A stretch of DNA of 64,000 bases. It comes from Brachycybe producta (lineage: Eukaryota > Arthropoda > Diplopoda > Playtdesmida > Andrognathidae). Numbering within the stretch: the stretch's first letter is position 1; each line of letters opens with the position of its first letter. Made by a program: the position numbers and the translations under genes. The stretch lies in contig JAUPFP010000064.1 in the NCBI GenBank assembly GCA_036925085.1, forward strand, positions 124,001 through 188,000, written 5' to 3'. A model generated the notes under the pieces. It did not search any database and was not told the origin of the DNA. It was given only the letters and a program-made list of their open reading frames with translations. Shown here piece by piece: positions 44,484 through 53,808 of the stretch.

Positions 44484-45592
44484 CCCTCTCTCCATCCCTC
44501 TCTCTCTCTCTCTTCCTGCTCCCCTCCCTCCCTCCATTCCTCTCTTCCTGCTCCCCTCCCTCTCTTCTCTCCTTCCCTTTCTCCCTCTCCCTCCCTCCCT
44601 CTCTTCCTCCCTTTCTCCCTCTCCCTCCCTCTCTTCCTCCCTTTCTCCCTCTCCCTCCCTCTCTTTCTCCCTTTCCCCTCTCTCTTCCTGCTCAGCTTCC
44701 TCTCTTCCTCCCTCTCTCCCTCCCTTTCTCCCTCCCTCTCTTCCTCCCTTTCTCCCTCCCTCTCTTCCTCCCTTTCTCCCTCCCTCTCTCCCTCCCTTTC
44801 TCCCTCCCTCTCTTCCTCCCTTTCTCCCTCCCTCTCTTCCTCCCTTTCTCCCTCCCTCTCTCCCTCCCTTTCTCCCTCCCTCTCTTCCTCCCTTTCTCCC
44901 TCCCTCTCTTCCTCCCTTTCTCCCTCCCTCTCTCCCTCCCTTTCTCCCTCCCTCTCTTCCTCCCTTTCTCCCTCCCTCTCTTCCTCCCTTTCTCCCTCCC
45001 TCTCTCCCTCCCTTTCTCCCTTCCTCTTTTCCTCCCTCTCTCCCTTCCTGCTCTCCTCCCTTTCTCCCTCTCTTCCTCTTTTTCTCCCTCTCTCCCTCCT
45101 TCTCTTTCTCCCTCTCTTTCCCCTCTCCCTCCCTCTTTTTCTCCCTCTCTTTCCCCTCTCCCTCCCTCTTTTTCTCCCTCTCTCCCTCCCTCTTTTTCTC
45201 CCTCTCTTTCCCCTCTCCCTCCCTCTCTTTCCCCTCTCTCCCTCCCTCTCTTTCTCCCTCTTTTTCTCCCTCTCTTTCTCCCTCTTTTTCTCCCTCTCTT
45301 TCTCCCTCTCTTTCTCCCTCTCTCCCTCCCTCTCTTTCTCCCTCTCTCCCTCCCTCTCTTTCCCCTCTCTCCCTCCCTCTCTTTCTCCCTCTTTTTCTCC
45401 CTTTCTCCCTCCCTCTCTTTCTCCCTCTCTCCCTCCCTCCCTTTCCCCTCTTCCTGCTCTCCTCCCTCTCTACCTCTCCCTCCCTTTCTCACTCTCCCTC
45501 CCTTTCTCCCTCGATCCCTTTCTCCCTTCCTGCTTCCCTCCCTTCCTGCTCCCCTCTCTTTCTCCTACCCTTTCTTCCCTTCCTCCCTTTCT
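44484..45592. repeat. Polypyrimidine tract of 1.1 kb, CCCT/CTTT/TCTC words
   Basis: The plus strand is almost purely C and T for more than 1,000 bases, interrupted only by isolated A or G such as CTCAGC at 44691-44696. The minus strand is therefore GGGA-rich with many GGG runs. All three plus-strand frames stay open for more than 400 codons as Ser/Leu/Pro/Phe repeats, and the minus strand as Glu/Gly/Arg/Lys repeats, purely because stops cannot occur. Such a tract can form triplex or G-quadruplex structures; no gene is supported. Confidence 0.95.
44737..45024. repeat. Higher-order array: four 72-base units of three 24-base monomers (A-A-B)
   Basis: Within the polypyrimidine tract, 24-base monomers start exactly every 24 bases from 44737. 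Type A begins TCTCTTCC and type B begins TCTCTCCC; both continue TCCCTTTCTCCCTCCC. The order is A A B four times, with one base change in the last unit (TTCC end). The regular order points to stepwise duplication of a 72-base block and not to random slippage. Confidence 0.9.
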
Positions 45593-45599
45593 TCTTTAC

Positions 45600-46320
45600 C
45601 CAGTACCTGCGGCGGCCATGATGCTGATTTTTTTTTTGCAAGCAAATATCGCACAAAAAATAAGTGCAATTTTCTTGAGAAAATAGCAAATCACATTCAG
45701 ACGCCAATCATTTGAAAGAAATGATATTAAGATCTGTGCCTTTCTTTTGTGTTTTGCTTTTTTCTTTTCTTCTGTAGACAACGAGAAACGAAATTTAATG
45801 TTTTGTTATGTTGTTAGGAATATTGTATATTTATAAATATTTGAAGCAGTGAAAAATAAAAAATGACCCGTCAAGAATATAATATAGATATGAAGACATT
45901 AAAAATTAAAAAGTTTTTTTCAACGAAAAATACTTTCTTTTGTTTTTTGAGATAAAATCCCAATGGTGTGACGACATACATACTCGTATATTACATATAT
46001 GTATTATGTGTAGAAGGTCCTCTCTGTGATGGCTTTTTTTATTTATGTAGCAACAAACGCAATTTAGTTTTATTTTTTCTAGTTTTTATGTCTACAAATA
46101 AAATCCAGTCACAGTGAAGGCAATGCAATGTGTGTATATTATGTGAAGTGTCCATTTTTTTTTCTTCTTGTAGCATTTTTTTTGTCTGTGTTTTAGGCCG
46201 ATTTGTAAATGTTCTATATATGTAAAGAAGTAATAAAAATCTTATCTTGGACATAATAAGACATTATAGTTCTAGAAAGATAAGAAAACGGGAGAATTGA
46301 ATAATAATTGTATTCTTAAT
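45600..46320. other. Gene-free AT-rich stretch
   Basis: No gene or paired termini recognised. Confidence 0.6.
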
Positions 46321-46324
46321 GATT

Positions 46325-46432
46325 TCTAAGTCGAAGCTGTTGCGAAACTCATTTTGATAGGATGTTTTCATGTAAAAGTTAATGAGTTTAGCACTAGCTT
46401 TGACTTAAAATTATTCAGAGCCTTACATAAGA
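46325..46432. repeat. Fold-back repeat copy, TTAATGAGTTTAGCAC family
   Basis: TCTAAGTCGAAGC, GAAACTCAT, CATGTAAAAGTTAATGAG, TTTAGCACTAGCTTTGAC and TTAAAATTATT follow the order of the copies at 36597 and 57720. Confidence 0.55.
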
Positions 46433-46457
46433 GGTGATATTCTTTAAGAATGACTAA

Positions 46458-46608
46458 AGCCTCGTTTTCATGAAAGTTGCGACAGTTCACTCTCACGATA
46501 GCAACTGTCTACACGTGTTGAAGTAACGTGATAGTTCTGTCAAATGACAGTGTGACGTCTACTTCATAGATATCATTGAGTCAACAACAGTGTTCTCTCT
46601 CTCTCTCC

Positions 46609-46647
<39 letters not shown>

Positions 46648-46866
46648 CAGAAGCCAAATTTCCCTACAAAGTGGATATTTACCCTACAAGTGGTCACTCA
46701 ACAACTATTACTATTGCGACAGTTACTATCAACTATCTAATCAAACGAGATAGTTGTGATAGTGCTATCACAACACTGTGCTAGTGACTATCATGTGGGC
46801 TTCATGATGAATAGTTTTCGCGATAGTTGTTACTGTCATTACAGCAACTATCGTGAAAACGGGGCT
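46458..46866 (+). mobile_element. Harbinger-like element, family A, with TAA duplication
   Basis: Left end AGCCTCGTTTTCATGAAAG, reversed right end AGCCCCGTTTTCACGATAG, and flanks TAA at 46455-46457 and TAA at 46867-46869. The interior has repeated GATAGTTG/CAACTATC words, a GTGACGTCTACTTCATAG word and a long TC run (46593-46642). A second copy in the same orientation is at 50697-51153. No transposase frame. Confidence 0.8.
46593..46642. repeat. (TC)n microsatellite inside the family A element
   Basis: About 24 TC units with one interruption. The sister copy has only about five units at the same place (near 50927), so the run expanded in this copy. Confidence 0.9.
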
Positions 46867-46869
46867 TAA

Positions 46870-47184
46870 CTGTGAGATGATAGTAAAATACTAAAAATTT
46901 TATAAGTGTTGTGTGTGGGAAATATATTCCCCAGTGGGAATTTTTTTTTTCAAAGGGAAGAAATTTATGCGAGATTATTTTCAAAAGTAAATTTGTTCTC
47001 AGTTTTTTGCGAATTTATAAAATTTTCAAAACAGAAGTTTCTCTTCAGCTTTCAATTTTCAAGTCATAGATCCAAAAAAAAACAAGTGAAAAAGCCATAA
47101 ATTGAATGACATCAGTCACATCACTGTCATACTTTTGCTGTTTTCATTGGATGATGATTTGATAATTTTAACACATAAGACAGA
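46870..47184. other. Gene-free stretch
   Basis: No gene or paired termini recognised between the family A element and the pogo-like end. Confidence 0.55.
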
Positions 47185-47212
47185 CAGTAGAGCGTCGATT
47201 ATCCGAACTAAT
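47185..47212 (+). mobile_element. Single pogo-like terminus
   Basis: CAGTAGAGCGTCGATTATCC then GAACTA matches the terminus type at 28074. No partner end was found; the next element (47215) begins a few bases later and may have truncated it. Confidence 0.5.
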
Positions 47213-47214
47213 GA

Positions 47215-47632
47215 TGTGACTTGCAACTAGAACTTTGTAATAAACTTCTATATCACACTATGCAACCTAGTTCCCGATCAAGTTTTCAAAACTTTGTTTA
47301 TGTCAACGGGCCAACATTTGGGTGAATCTCGTACGGTATCGGAAGCCATTTTACTTTTAATCCACGTTTTACGGAATTTTAAAATGCCAATTCTATTCTG
47401 GATATCCATTAAAATGCAGCTAAAAAGTAAAATGACTTTCCATCCACACAATCTGCTGTGAATCGTAGTGAAGATCGTACATAATTTTCTTCAATGTCTG
47501 CCCCCTTGGTTTGTGTCCATATTGTGATCAACTAACTGGAAGTTCATAAACCGGAGGTCAGGAAACCGGGAATTCGTTCAATGTTACATATGTCATTTCC
47601 GGCAAACGACCTGATTGGTTGTTTGTCAGAAA
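47215..47632 (+). mobile_element. Harbinger-like family C, copy lacking both ends
   Basis: Shares ATGTGACTTGCAACTAGAAC, TCGTACGGTATCGGAAGCC, GTCTGCCCCCTTGG, GTCATTTCCGGCAAACG and CCTGATTGGTTGTTTG in order with the copy at 49468-50048. The terminal AGCCCCTATTACAC is missing. An internal part (about 47400-47480) is longer here than in the other copy. Confidence 0.7.
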
Positions 47633-47642
47633 GTTACATGCA

Positions 47643-47710
47643 GGGCCGTGCCGTGCTATGATGCAGAGAGGCGACCGCATCAGGCAGCACCGTAAGGGGG
47701 CGGCATAAGC
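47643..47710 (+). mobile_element. One end of a hAT-like element (CAGGGCCGTGCCGTG)
   Basis: CAGGGCCGTGCCGTGC followed by GAGGCGACCGCATCAGGC and AGGGGGCGGC is a well-known type of hAT miniature terminus. The opposite end was not found. Confidence 0.45.
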
Positions 47711-47820
47711 AGCGAAATTAAAATAGAATAATTTTTAGTTATTTATTATTATCTTACTAGTTTTGCAACTCATTTCTATCGTTATTTTATCTACCCGATA
47801 AGCATCATCATATTTAACCA

Positions 47821-48222
47821 CTAGTGGTGTAACCCATCATAAATAACGGGAGCCAAATTCACAGGCAATTGTGCCCAGCATTAGAATTTTTTTTCCTCTG
47901 CCCTTTTATGACGTCAGACCAAGTAACAAACCAATTAGAAATTGATGACGTTCTTAAAACAGCTGAGCAAAAGAAATTCTAATGCTGGGCACAATTGCCT
48001 GTGATAAACTGTAGTTTAATTTTGCTACTATTATCCCCTCCCCTTTTTATATTTGAAAGAGAAAATGAGTTTTTCATTTTCTCTGGTGTGCGCATGCGTG
48101 TCATTTGTTCCTTTTTTACTCCTTTCATTTCAATTTCAGTTTCCCCCTCCCCCTTTTCCCCCTTCACGTTTCTCTCTCTCCCCTTCTACACTTTCCAACC
48201 TTTTTCCCCCTCTCCAACTTAA
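47821..48222 (-). mobile_element. Helitron-like non-autonomous element, copy 2
   Basis: On the minus strand the element runs from AGTTGGAGAGGGGG through a purine-rich part, a GCGCATGCG word and the palindromic element at 47861-48002. Its end has hairpin arms CCCGTTAT/ATGATGGG (47833-47850), eight bases, then CTAG (47821-47824) and T. It matches copy 1 at 22590-22963 throughout, in opposite orientation. A (TA)n run lies at its 5' side (48222-48243). Confidence 0.65.
47861..48002. mobile_element. Palindromic hAT-like miniature element, both ends intact
   Basis: Ends ACAGGCAATTGTGCCCAGC, continuing ATTAGAATTT, are inverted perfectly on the other side. The core has GACGTCAGACCAAG and AACCAATTAGAAATTGATGACG-like words split between the arms. 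The flanks CCAAATTC and GATAAACT do not match, consistent with its being carried as part of the surrounding Helitron-like unit, where both copies have it at the same position. Confidence 0.75.
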
Positions 48223-48244
48223 TATATATATATATATATATATT

Positions 48245-48300
48245 TCTTGCATCAAAAGTTGCTAGTGTAATAGCAACTTTACTCTTGAAAGTTTCTTTTC
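48245..48300 (+). repeat. Fragment of Harbinger-like family C end
   Basis: TTGCATCAAAAGTTGCTAGT then GTAATAG matches the right terminal part of the family C copies (TTGCATCAAAAGTTGCTTGT at about 50019). Confidence 0.6.
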
Positions 48301-48309
48301 ATGGGTGCA

Positions 48310-49460
48310 TTTGAGAACACACTATGAGGCATATTACACGGTATTACTTATTCCGATAGAAGTATCGATATATCTCCTCCTACAGTCTTACGCAGGCTAC
48401 ATACCCCGATATTTTTTTCAATTCTCTTGTGACGTGTGAGCTGCGCATTAGGTGTGGAGCCTGTGTAGGAGGACAACTTCTATCACGATTAAGTGGTGCC
48501 CGTGTCATAGGCCTCTTTACGCATACCGTAAAGCGCATCATAAAATGCACACCCACAACTCAAAAAGTATTTATAAAAATTTAATAATGTTTTCCAAACT
48601 AAAAAAAAAATCTTTGAAGCGTGAGCTAGGAGTGAAAGGGTTAACCCTGGAGTGGAATAACTTTGTCTTGTCTGTCTCTCATTAAATAATTGTCAATCAC
48701 AGTTTACACTTGTTTTGACTTCAGTTGTCGGCATTTGGTCAACAACAAAGAAAAAGTGACAACATTAATTTTTATTTAAAAAAGATCACCATAACACAAA
48801 CAGATTATATTATTTAAAAGGTGGAACTAATTTTCATTCTTTTGATTTATGGAACATCATGACGTTGGGCGTGAAAGGGGTCATTCGTTTAGATATTTAA
48901 AGCTTGGACAAGATGAATTTATTATCAAATAATAATAAATAAGAATGTAATTCAAAACCAAAAATGTCCCTCTTTGTATTGTTGTATAATGTATAACAAA
49001 TGCAATACACTCAAGAAAGTACATTTGTTCCATTTGTTTTGTCTTTTGTTTCCCTGGTAACATGTAGAAAACCAAGAAAGAAAAAAAAAAAAAGAGACAA
49101 GATCAATTTTGTTTATTTAAAAACCTTTTAGTGTATTTTTTTTTCTTCTTTCTTTATTTTTGTTTTTATAGTATCTTTTTTTGTTGTTGTTTCTTATACA
49201 GAATTGCATTTAGTGTTTTGACTTGAAATCATTTTTTTCTTCTTCTACTTTTTATTCTTCAACCAAATTGATGCGGATTTCAATTTTTATTAAATATGAA
49301 GGGTAAAACACAAGCAAAATTGTTTGTAATTTATTAGTTACTAGGTTTTTTTATATTTATTTGTGTTTTTCTGATAACATTTGAAGAAACTTCCTTCCAA
49401 TTTAAAAAAAATGATTTGATAGATGTAGAAACATTGTACAAGGTCAGTTCCATGTGAGTG
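48310..49460. other. Gene-free AT-rich stretch
   Basis: No gene or paired termini recognised. Contains a TATCGATATATC word at 48363 like the palindrome near 41618. Confidence 0.6.
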
Positions 49461-49467
49461 GGTCTAA

Positions 49468-50048
49468 AGCCCCTATTACACTAGCAACCTTCAATGCAAT
49501 TCAACTTGCAGTGCAACCTGGGATGTGACTTGCAACTAGAACTTTGTAATAAACTTCTATATCATCACACTATACAACCTAGTTCCCAATCAAGTTTTCA
49601 AAAACTTCGTTTATGGCAAGGGGACGACACATTCGGGTGAATCTCGTACGGTATCGGAAGCCATTTTACTTTTAATCCGCATTTTACTGAATTTTAAAAT
49701 TTCAATTCTATTCTGACACATGATTTTCTGTTCAATGTCTGCCCCCTTGGTTGGTGTTCATATAGTGATCAACTAACAGGAAGTTCATAAAACGGAAGTC
49801 ATGAAACCGGGAATTCGTTCAATGTTACATATGTCATTTCCGGCAAACGGCCTGATTGGTTGTTTGCCAGAAAGTTTACTTGAAAAGTCTGTCAGAAGTT
49901 GAACCTGTTCAACTCAGTGAGACTGAGTCTCACACTAGTTGAAAGGAAAGTTTCATTAAGTTGCATGTCATATCACATTATAAACATTGAAGTTGCATGT
50001 CACATTGCACGTTTTATTGCATCAAAAGTTGCTTGTGTGATAGGGGTT
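49468..50048 (+). mobile_element. Harbinger-like family C, longest copy
   Basis: Left end AGCCCCTATTACACTAGCAA, reversed right end AACCCCTATCACACAAGCAA. TAA precedes and TTA follows, so one base of the expected duplication differs. The interior is as described for 47215-47632. The subterminal parts are made of GTTGCATGTCACATTGCA-like words. The DNA to 50150 is a further fragment of the same subterminal words. No transposase. Confidence 0.75.
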
Positions 50049-50153
50049 TTACACAAGTTTCAAAGAAAGTTTTATCAAGTTGCGAGTTAAAGCCACATTA
50101 GAAACTTTTTGAGTTGCATATCTTATTGCAAGTTTTATTGCATGGAGTTTTAA

Positions 50154-50581
50154 AGCCACTATCACACTAGCAACTTTTGATTCAGTTCAACTTGCAATGC
50201 AACTTGTGATGTGACTTACAACTAGAACTTTGTAATAAACTGTATAGCACACATGAAATTAGTTTTTACAACCTAGTTAAAATGGAGTTTTCAAAACTTC
50301 TTTTGTGTCCACATTGTGGAAAACAATTCATAAACCGGAAGTCATGAAATCGAGAAATTCATTCAAAGTTTTGCTATCATTTCTAGCGCCTGATTGGTTG
50401 TTCATCAGAAAGTTTCATAAAAAGTCTCTCAGAAGTTGAACATGTGCAACTTAATGAGACTTGAGTCTCGCACTAGTTGAAAAGTTGTATCATGTTGCAT
50501 GTCATATCACACTATAAACAAAGAAGTTGCATGTCACAGTGCAAGTTTTATTGCAAAAGTTGCTAGTGTTATATAGAGGTT
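50154..50581 (+). mobile_element. Harbinger-like family C, short copy with TAA duplication
   Basis: Left end AGCCACTATCACACTAGCAA, right end reversed AACCTCTATATAACACTAGC, and TAA on both sides (50151-50153 and 50582-50584). It lacks the CGTACGGTATCGG part of the longer copies but keeps the CCTGATTGGTTGTTCATCAG and AACTAGAACTTTG words. Confidence 0.75.
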
Positions 50582-50627
50582 TAATGGAACGTTTCTATTG
50601 CGATCACTGATTAGGGGCATTAGAAAG

Positions 50628-50665
50628 TGGTTTAGAAACTAGAAAGAGTGATCTGAATGAGATTG
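50628..50665. repeat. Short fragment of the TTAGAAACTAGAAG family
   Basis: GGTTTAGAAACTAGAAAGAG survives between two Harbinger-like elements. Confidence 0.45.
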
Positions 50666-50696
50666 TTATTTTGAGTTACATTGTCAGTTGACCTTA

Positions 50697-51153
50697 AGCC
50701 TCGTTTTAACGGCAATAGTTTTTTCATGAGAGTAGCTGTCACGAAAGTTGCGATAGTTCACTCTCACGATAGCAACCGTCGACACATGCTGGAGTAACGT
50801 GATCGTTCTGCCACATGACAGTGTGACGTGATCGTTCTGCCACATGACAGTGTGACGTGATCGTTCTGCCACATGACAGTGTGACGTCTACTTCACAGAT
50901 ATCATTGAGTCTACAACAGTGTTGCCTCTCTCTCCCTCCAGAAGCCAAATTTCCCTACAATGTGGATATTTCCCTACAATCGGTCAGACAACGACTATTA
51001 CTATCGCGACAGAACTATCAACTATCTATAGTCAAACGAGATAGTTGTGATAGTGCTACTGCAACAGTGCGATAGTGACTATCATGTGGTCTTTAAGATG
51101 ATAGTTCTCGTGATAGTTCCTCTCATGACAGCAACTATCGTGAAAACAGGGCT
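50697..51153 (+). mobile_element. Harbinger-like element, family A, second copy
   Basis: Left end AGCCTCGTTTTAACGGCAAT, reversed right end AGCCCTGTTTTCACGATAG. TTA precedes and TTG follows, a one-base mismatch to a duplication. The interior matches 46458-46866 in the same orientation (CAGAAGCCAAATTTCCCTAC and others) but carries a tandem triplication at 50798-50884. Confidence 0.75.
50798..50884. repeat. Three perfect 29-base tandem units inside the family A element
   Basis: Units start at 50798, 50827 and 50856 with CGTGATCGTTCTGCCACATG. The sister element at 46458 has this segment once. The three units are identical, so the expansion is recent relative to the element. Confidence 0.95.
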
Positions 51154-51187
51154 TTGTGCTTGTAATTTCTAAAACAGTTTCTTCGTA

Positions 51188-51350
51188 AGGAAGAATCACA
51201 CATGCTGAAAAACCAACCGAAATTAAAATTAGAAATTAAAAATCAGAATATCTCTCTCTATGGTCTCCTTTGGCACTGAAAGATAATATGGCGCTTCTGT
51301 TAAATTCCATACAAATTGAAATTCGTGGGATTTTATTATGTGTCTTCCTT
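51188..51350. mobile_element. Miniature element, GGAAGAATCACACATGCTGA ends (copy 1)
   Basis: The left end AAGAATCACACATGCTGAAA is faced by a weaker reversed right end AAGGAAGACACATAATAAAA. The interior TAGAAATTAAAAATCAG and CCTTTGGCACTGAAAGATAA words match, in inverse sense, the copy at 57219-57373. Confidence 0.55.
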
Positions 51351-51359
51351 TACTGAAGT

Positions 51360-52260
51360 GCAGAATAACTAGAATTTTATTCCATTGTTTATTTTTTTCT
51401 TTCTTTTTTTCTGATTTGCATATTTTTGAATGGCTGCTTAAAAAAAGTGAATACCTATAATAACTTGAGGGTGAAACAGAGGGTGGGGTGATGACAAGAA
51501 TGGAAGAAAAAAAAATAATCGGAAAATTGTTTCTTAATGATTGTTATATTCCGCCTTGTTTAGATTTATCTGTTTTTTAAAATATTCTGAACTCGTCGAT
51601 TTATCTGCTTTATTTAGCCTCTTTTCTAAAGAGACACATAAGTTAAGGTAACAAGTGAAACATGTCGAGCTCTAATAGACCTGGTAATTATTTTTTATCA
51701 CAAGGAACATGAATTTTCTTTGGCATTAAATATACTCCTTTAAGCAATTTACATATCTTAATTACGTTTCTGAAACAAGTTTTAGAACAATCTGGGTCGG
51801 GCATCTTGTGACGTCATCCCCCCCTCCCCCAAACAAAATTCTGTTTTTTTTGTTTGCAGTATTTTTTTTCTTTCTTGTGTTGTTTCAAGTTAAACAATTT
51901 TTTTTAGTATTTACAAATTCAAAAAATTATGATTTTACAAGAATTTTTTTTATTGAATTAAATTTTAAATTTGTTGCTTTTATCAAATCGCAGTAGGTGG
52001 CTGTTTTTATTTATTTATTTACATCTGCTGGATTTTTATCTTATTTTATTCTTCTTTGATGGCTTCATTTGTAAAAATTAAAATGGGTAGAATTACTAGA
52101 AAATAGCCTCAAATACGAGTTACTGAATCTGTCACCTTCTAACTTTGACAGTATCACAATAAAGAAAATGAATGGTCACTTGATAAAATGTGATAAGTAC
52201 TGCGCATGCGCGACGCCTGTGCTTACCAATGTAAAGGATAGGTTCGCTATATTCAATAAA
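51360..52260. other. Gene-free AT-rich stretch
   Basis: No gene recognised. TACTGCGCATGCGCGACG at about 52199 is a short GCGCATGCGC palindrome without a mapped element. Confidence 0.55.
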
Positions 52261-52263
52261 GCG

Positions 52264-52370
52264 GGTACGGTAAAGCGGCCATATTCGTTTGTCACGTGAC
52301 AGCTGATTGAAGGATCACGTGTAATTAGCTGTCGCGTGATAAACGAACAACATGGCCGCTTTTCTTAACC
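52264..52370. mobile_element. Palindromic miniature element, AAAGCGGCCAT arms
   Basis: Left arm GGTAAAGCGGCCATATTCGT, TTGTCACGTGACAGCT; right arm reversed AAAAGCGGCCATGTTGTTCG, TTTATCACGCGACAGCT. Arms are about 45 bases with CACGTGA-like centres. It ends only two bases before the TTATAAAG duplication of the next element. Confidence 0.65.
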
Positions 52371-52379
52371 ATTATAAAG

Positions 52380-52583
52380 ACAGGTATCTGTAGACAGCTT
52401 CAGAATTGTCCCCTTCCTCATTGGCTCCGCCCTTTTATGAGCGTAATCAATTTCTAATTGGTTTGTTATTTGGTCTGATGTCACATGCCACGCCCTTTTT
52501 TATTTCTAATTGGTTGATATTTGGTCTGACAAAAGAAGAGGGGCGGAGCCAAAGAAATTCTGAAGCTGTCTACAGATGCCTGT
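52380..52583. mobile_element. Palindromic hAT-like miniature element with exact 8-base duplication
   Basis: Ends ACAGGTATCTGTAGACAGC, continuing TTCAGAATT, and reversed ACAGGCATCTGTAGACAGC, continuing TTCAGAATT. The flanks are TTATAAAG at 52372-52379 and TTATAAAG at 52584-52591, an exact hAT-style duplication with T at position 2 and A at position 7. The arms contain GGCTCCGCCC and the core TTTCTAATTGGTTTG and GGTCTGATGTCACATG, linking it to the elements at 22817, 31139, 38457 and 47861. Confidence 0.9.
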
Positions 52584-52719
52584 TTATAAAGCAGTTCTTG
52601 CTTATTTCCAGTGTTTGCTATAATGCTCCTATCAATGAAACAAACGTGCGTTTCCAAATGCACCCTATATGAATAACTTGAGTACAATGTTTAAGTCATG
52701 TTTTGTACATTAGCATCAG

Positions 52720-52844
52720 AGGACTTTCATGCATCTTTATTCTGCACTTGCGCATTTCGGTTGGTTATGTTAAATTAGGTTCGATTATGATTTTAGATGC
52801 TATGCGCATGTCCAGAATGAAGGATGAGTCCAAATCCTCTAAAA
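52720..52844. mobile_element. Palindromic miniature element with TATTCTGCACTTGCGCAT arms
   Basis: The left arm AGAGGACTTTCATGC, TATTCTGCACTTGCGCAT is faced by a reversed right arm AGAGGATTTGGACTC, CATTCTGGACATGCGCAT. The loop contains a GTTAAATTAGGTTCG word. No duplication resolved. Confidence 0.55.
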
Positions 52845-52881
52845 CTACAGTAGTGTGTTGTACGAAGTCGTTTAAGACCTG

Positions 52882-53433
52882 AGCCCCACTTCATAAAAAT
52901 ACAAGTCTTTGTCAATAACAATTGTAGACTACATGTACTTCTAATGACAAGTTGTTTGGAGCAGGCATTTCATACAAAATTCCAAAACTTGTTTGTAACA
53001 AGTAAAATTGGACTTGTCTGCAGCAAGCGTATTTGGCAAAACTTGTCAGTAACAACTTCCGAGATATATAAAATAGTCATTTCTTTTCTTTGTGTGTAAT
53101 TCCATAGTGTCAAAAATGTCTTACAAGTTTTGAATTAGGAAATAAGCTGTGTATTTTAAAAGAAATACAAGATAGTAAAGGAGATTCTGTTTACTTTTAA
53201 AACACTTGTAAAATAGTCTACCTACCATTTGAGTTAGGTAGAAAATGTTTGGTAGGCAACAAGTGTTAGTCACAAGTTTGTCAACTACGCTTGTTAGTTA
53301 CAAGTGATGTTTTGTGGTTTACAAGTAATTCACTAGTAAACTTGTAAAAAATTCACTTGTCATCACAAATGTATACTTGTACTTTCGTGAAACGCTAATA
53401 ACTTACAAACTTGTACCTTTGTGAAAAAGGCCC
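52882..53433. mobile_element. Inverted-repeat element rich in ACAAGT words
   Basis: The left end AGCCCCACTTCATAAAAATA, CAAGT is faced by a reversed right end GGGGCCTTTTTCACAAAGGT, ACAAGT. Subterminal parts repeat ACTTGT and ACAAGT many times on both sides. No transposase and no clear duplication. Confidence 0.65.
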
Positions 53434-53443
53434 CTGGTTCACA

Positions 53444-53537
53444 ACCATGAGGTTAAAGTAGGTTAATGTAAGACTGCTCTTTACTGCACATAAGCAAGAG
53501 AGAGCAGTCTTACTTTAACCTACTTTAACCTGATGGT
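53444..53537. mobile_element. Near-perfect palindrome, GGTTAAAGTAGGTTAA arms
   Basis: The left arm ACCATGAGGTTAAAGTAGGT, TAATGTAAGACTGCTCT is faced by the reversed right arm ACCATCAGGTTAAAGTAGGT, TAAAGTAAGACTGCTCT. Arms of about 37 bases differ at only two positions, with a loop of about 20 bases. Related to the palindrome at 15975-16105. Confidence 0.75.
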
Positions 53538-53808
53538 CTGAATTGGGAATTAGTTTCTTGGCACACGCGAACCACTTTTGAAAGGTCCGATTTGCCTGAA
53601 AACTGTTGTTGCAGGTGGTGGAGTTTTGATTGCAATGTACTGCTATGAAAAGACGCTGGACCTTTGCACACGCCGACTTCATTTTGCAGTTGAACACGAA
53701 CACTAAAAAGTGGTTCGTGTGAAAAGGCACTTAGTATGATGTGCGTTTGTCAGTATATGGTGATGTTAAAATGCAGTTGTCGTTTAGTTTTGACCCTATT
53801 TCTCCGCC

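Noticed and set aside
44395-45715. Four overlapping frames of 266-419 residues made of Ser/Leu/Pro/Phe or Glu/Gly/Arg/Lys
   Set aside because: They exist because the polypyrimidine tract cannot contain stop codons. All three plus-strand frames are open, there is no domain and the peptide repeats follow the DNA period.
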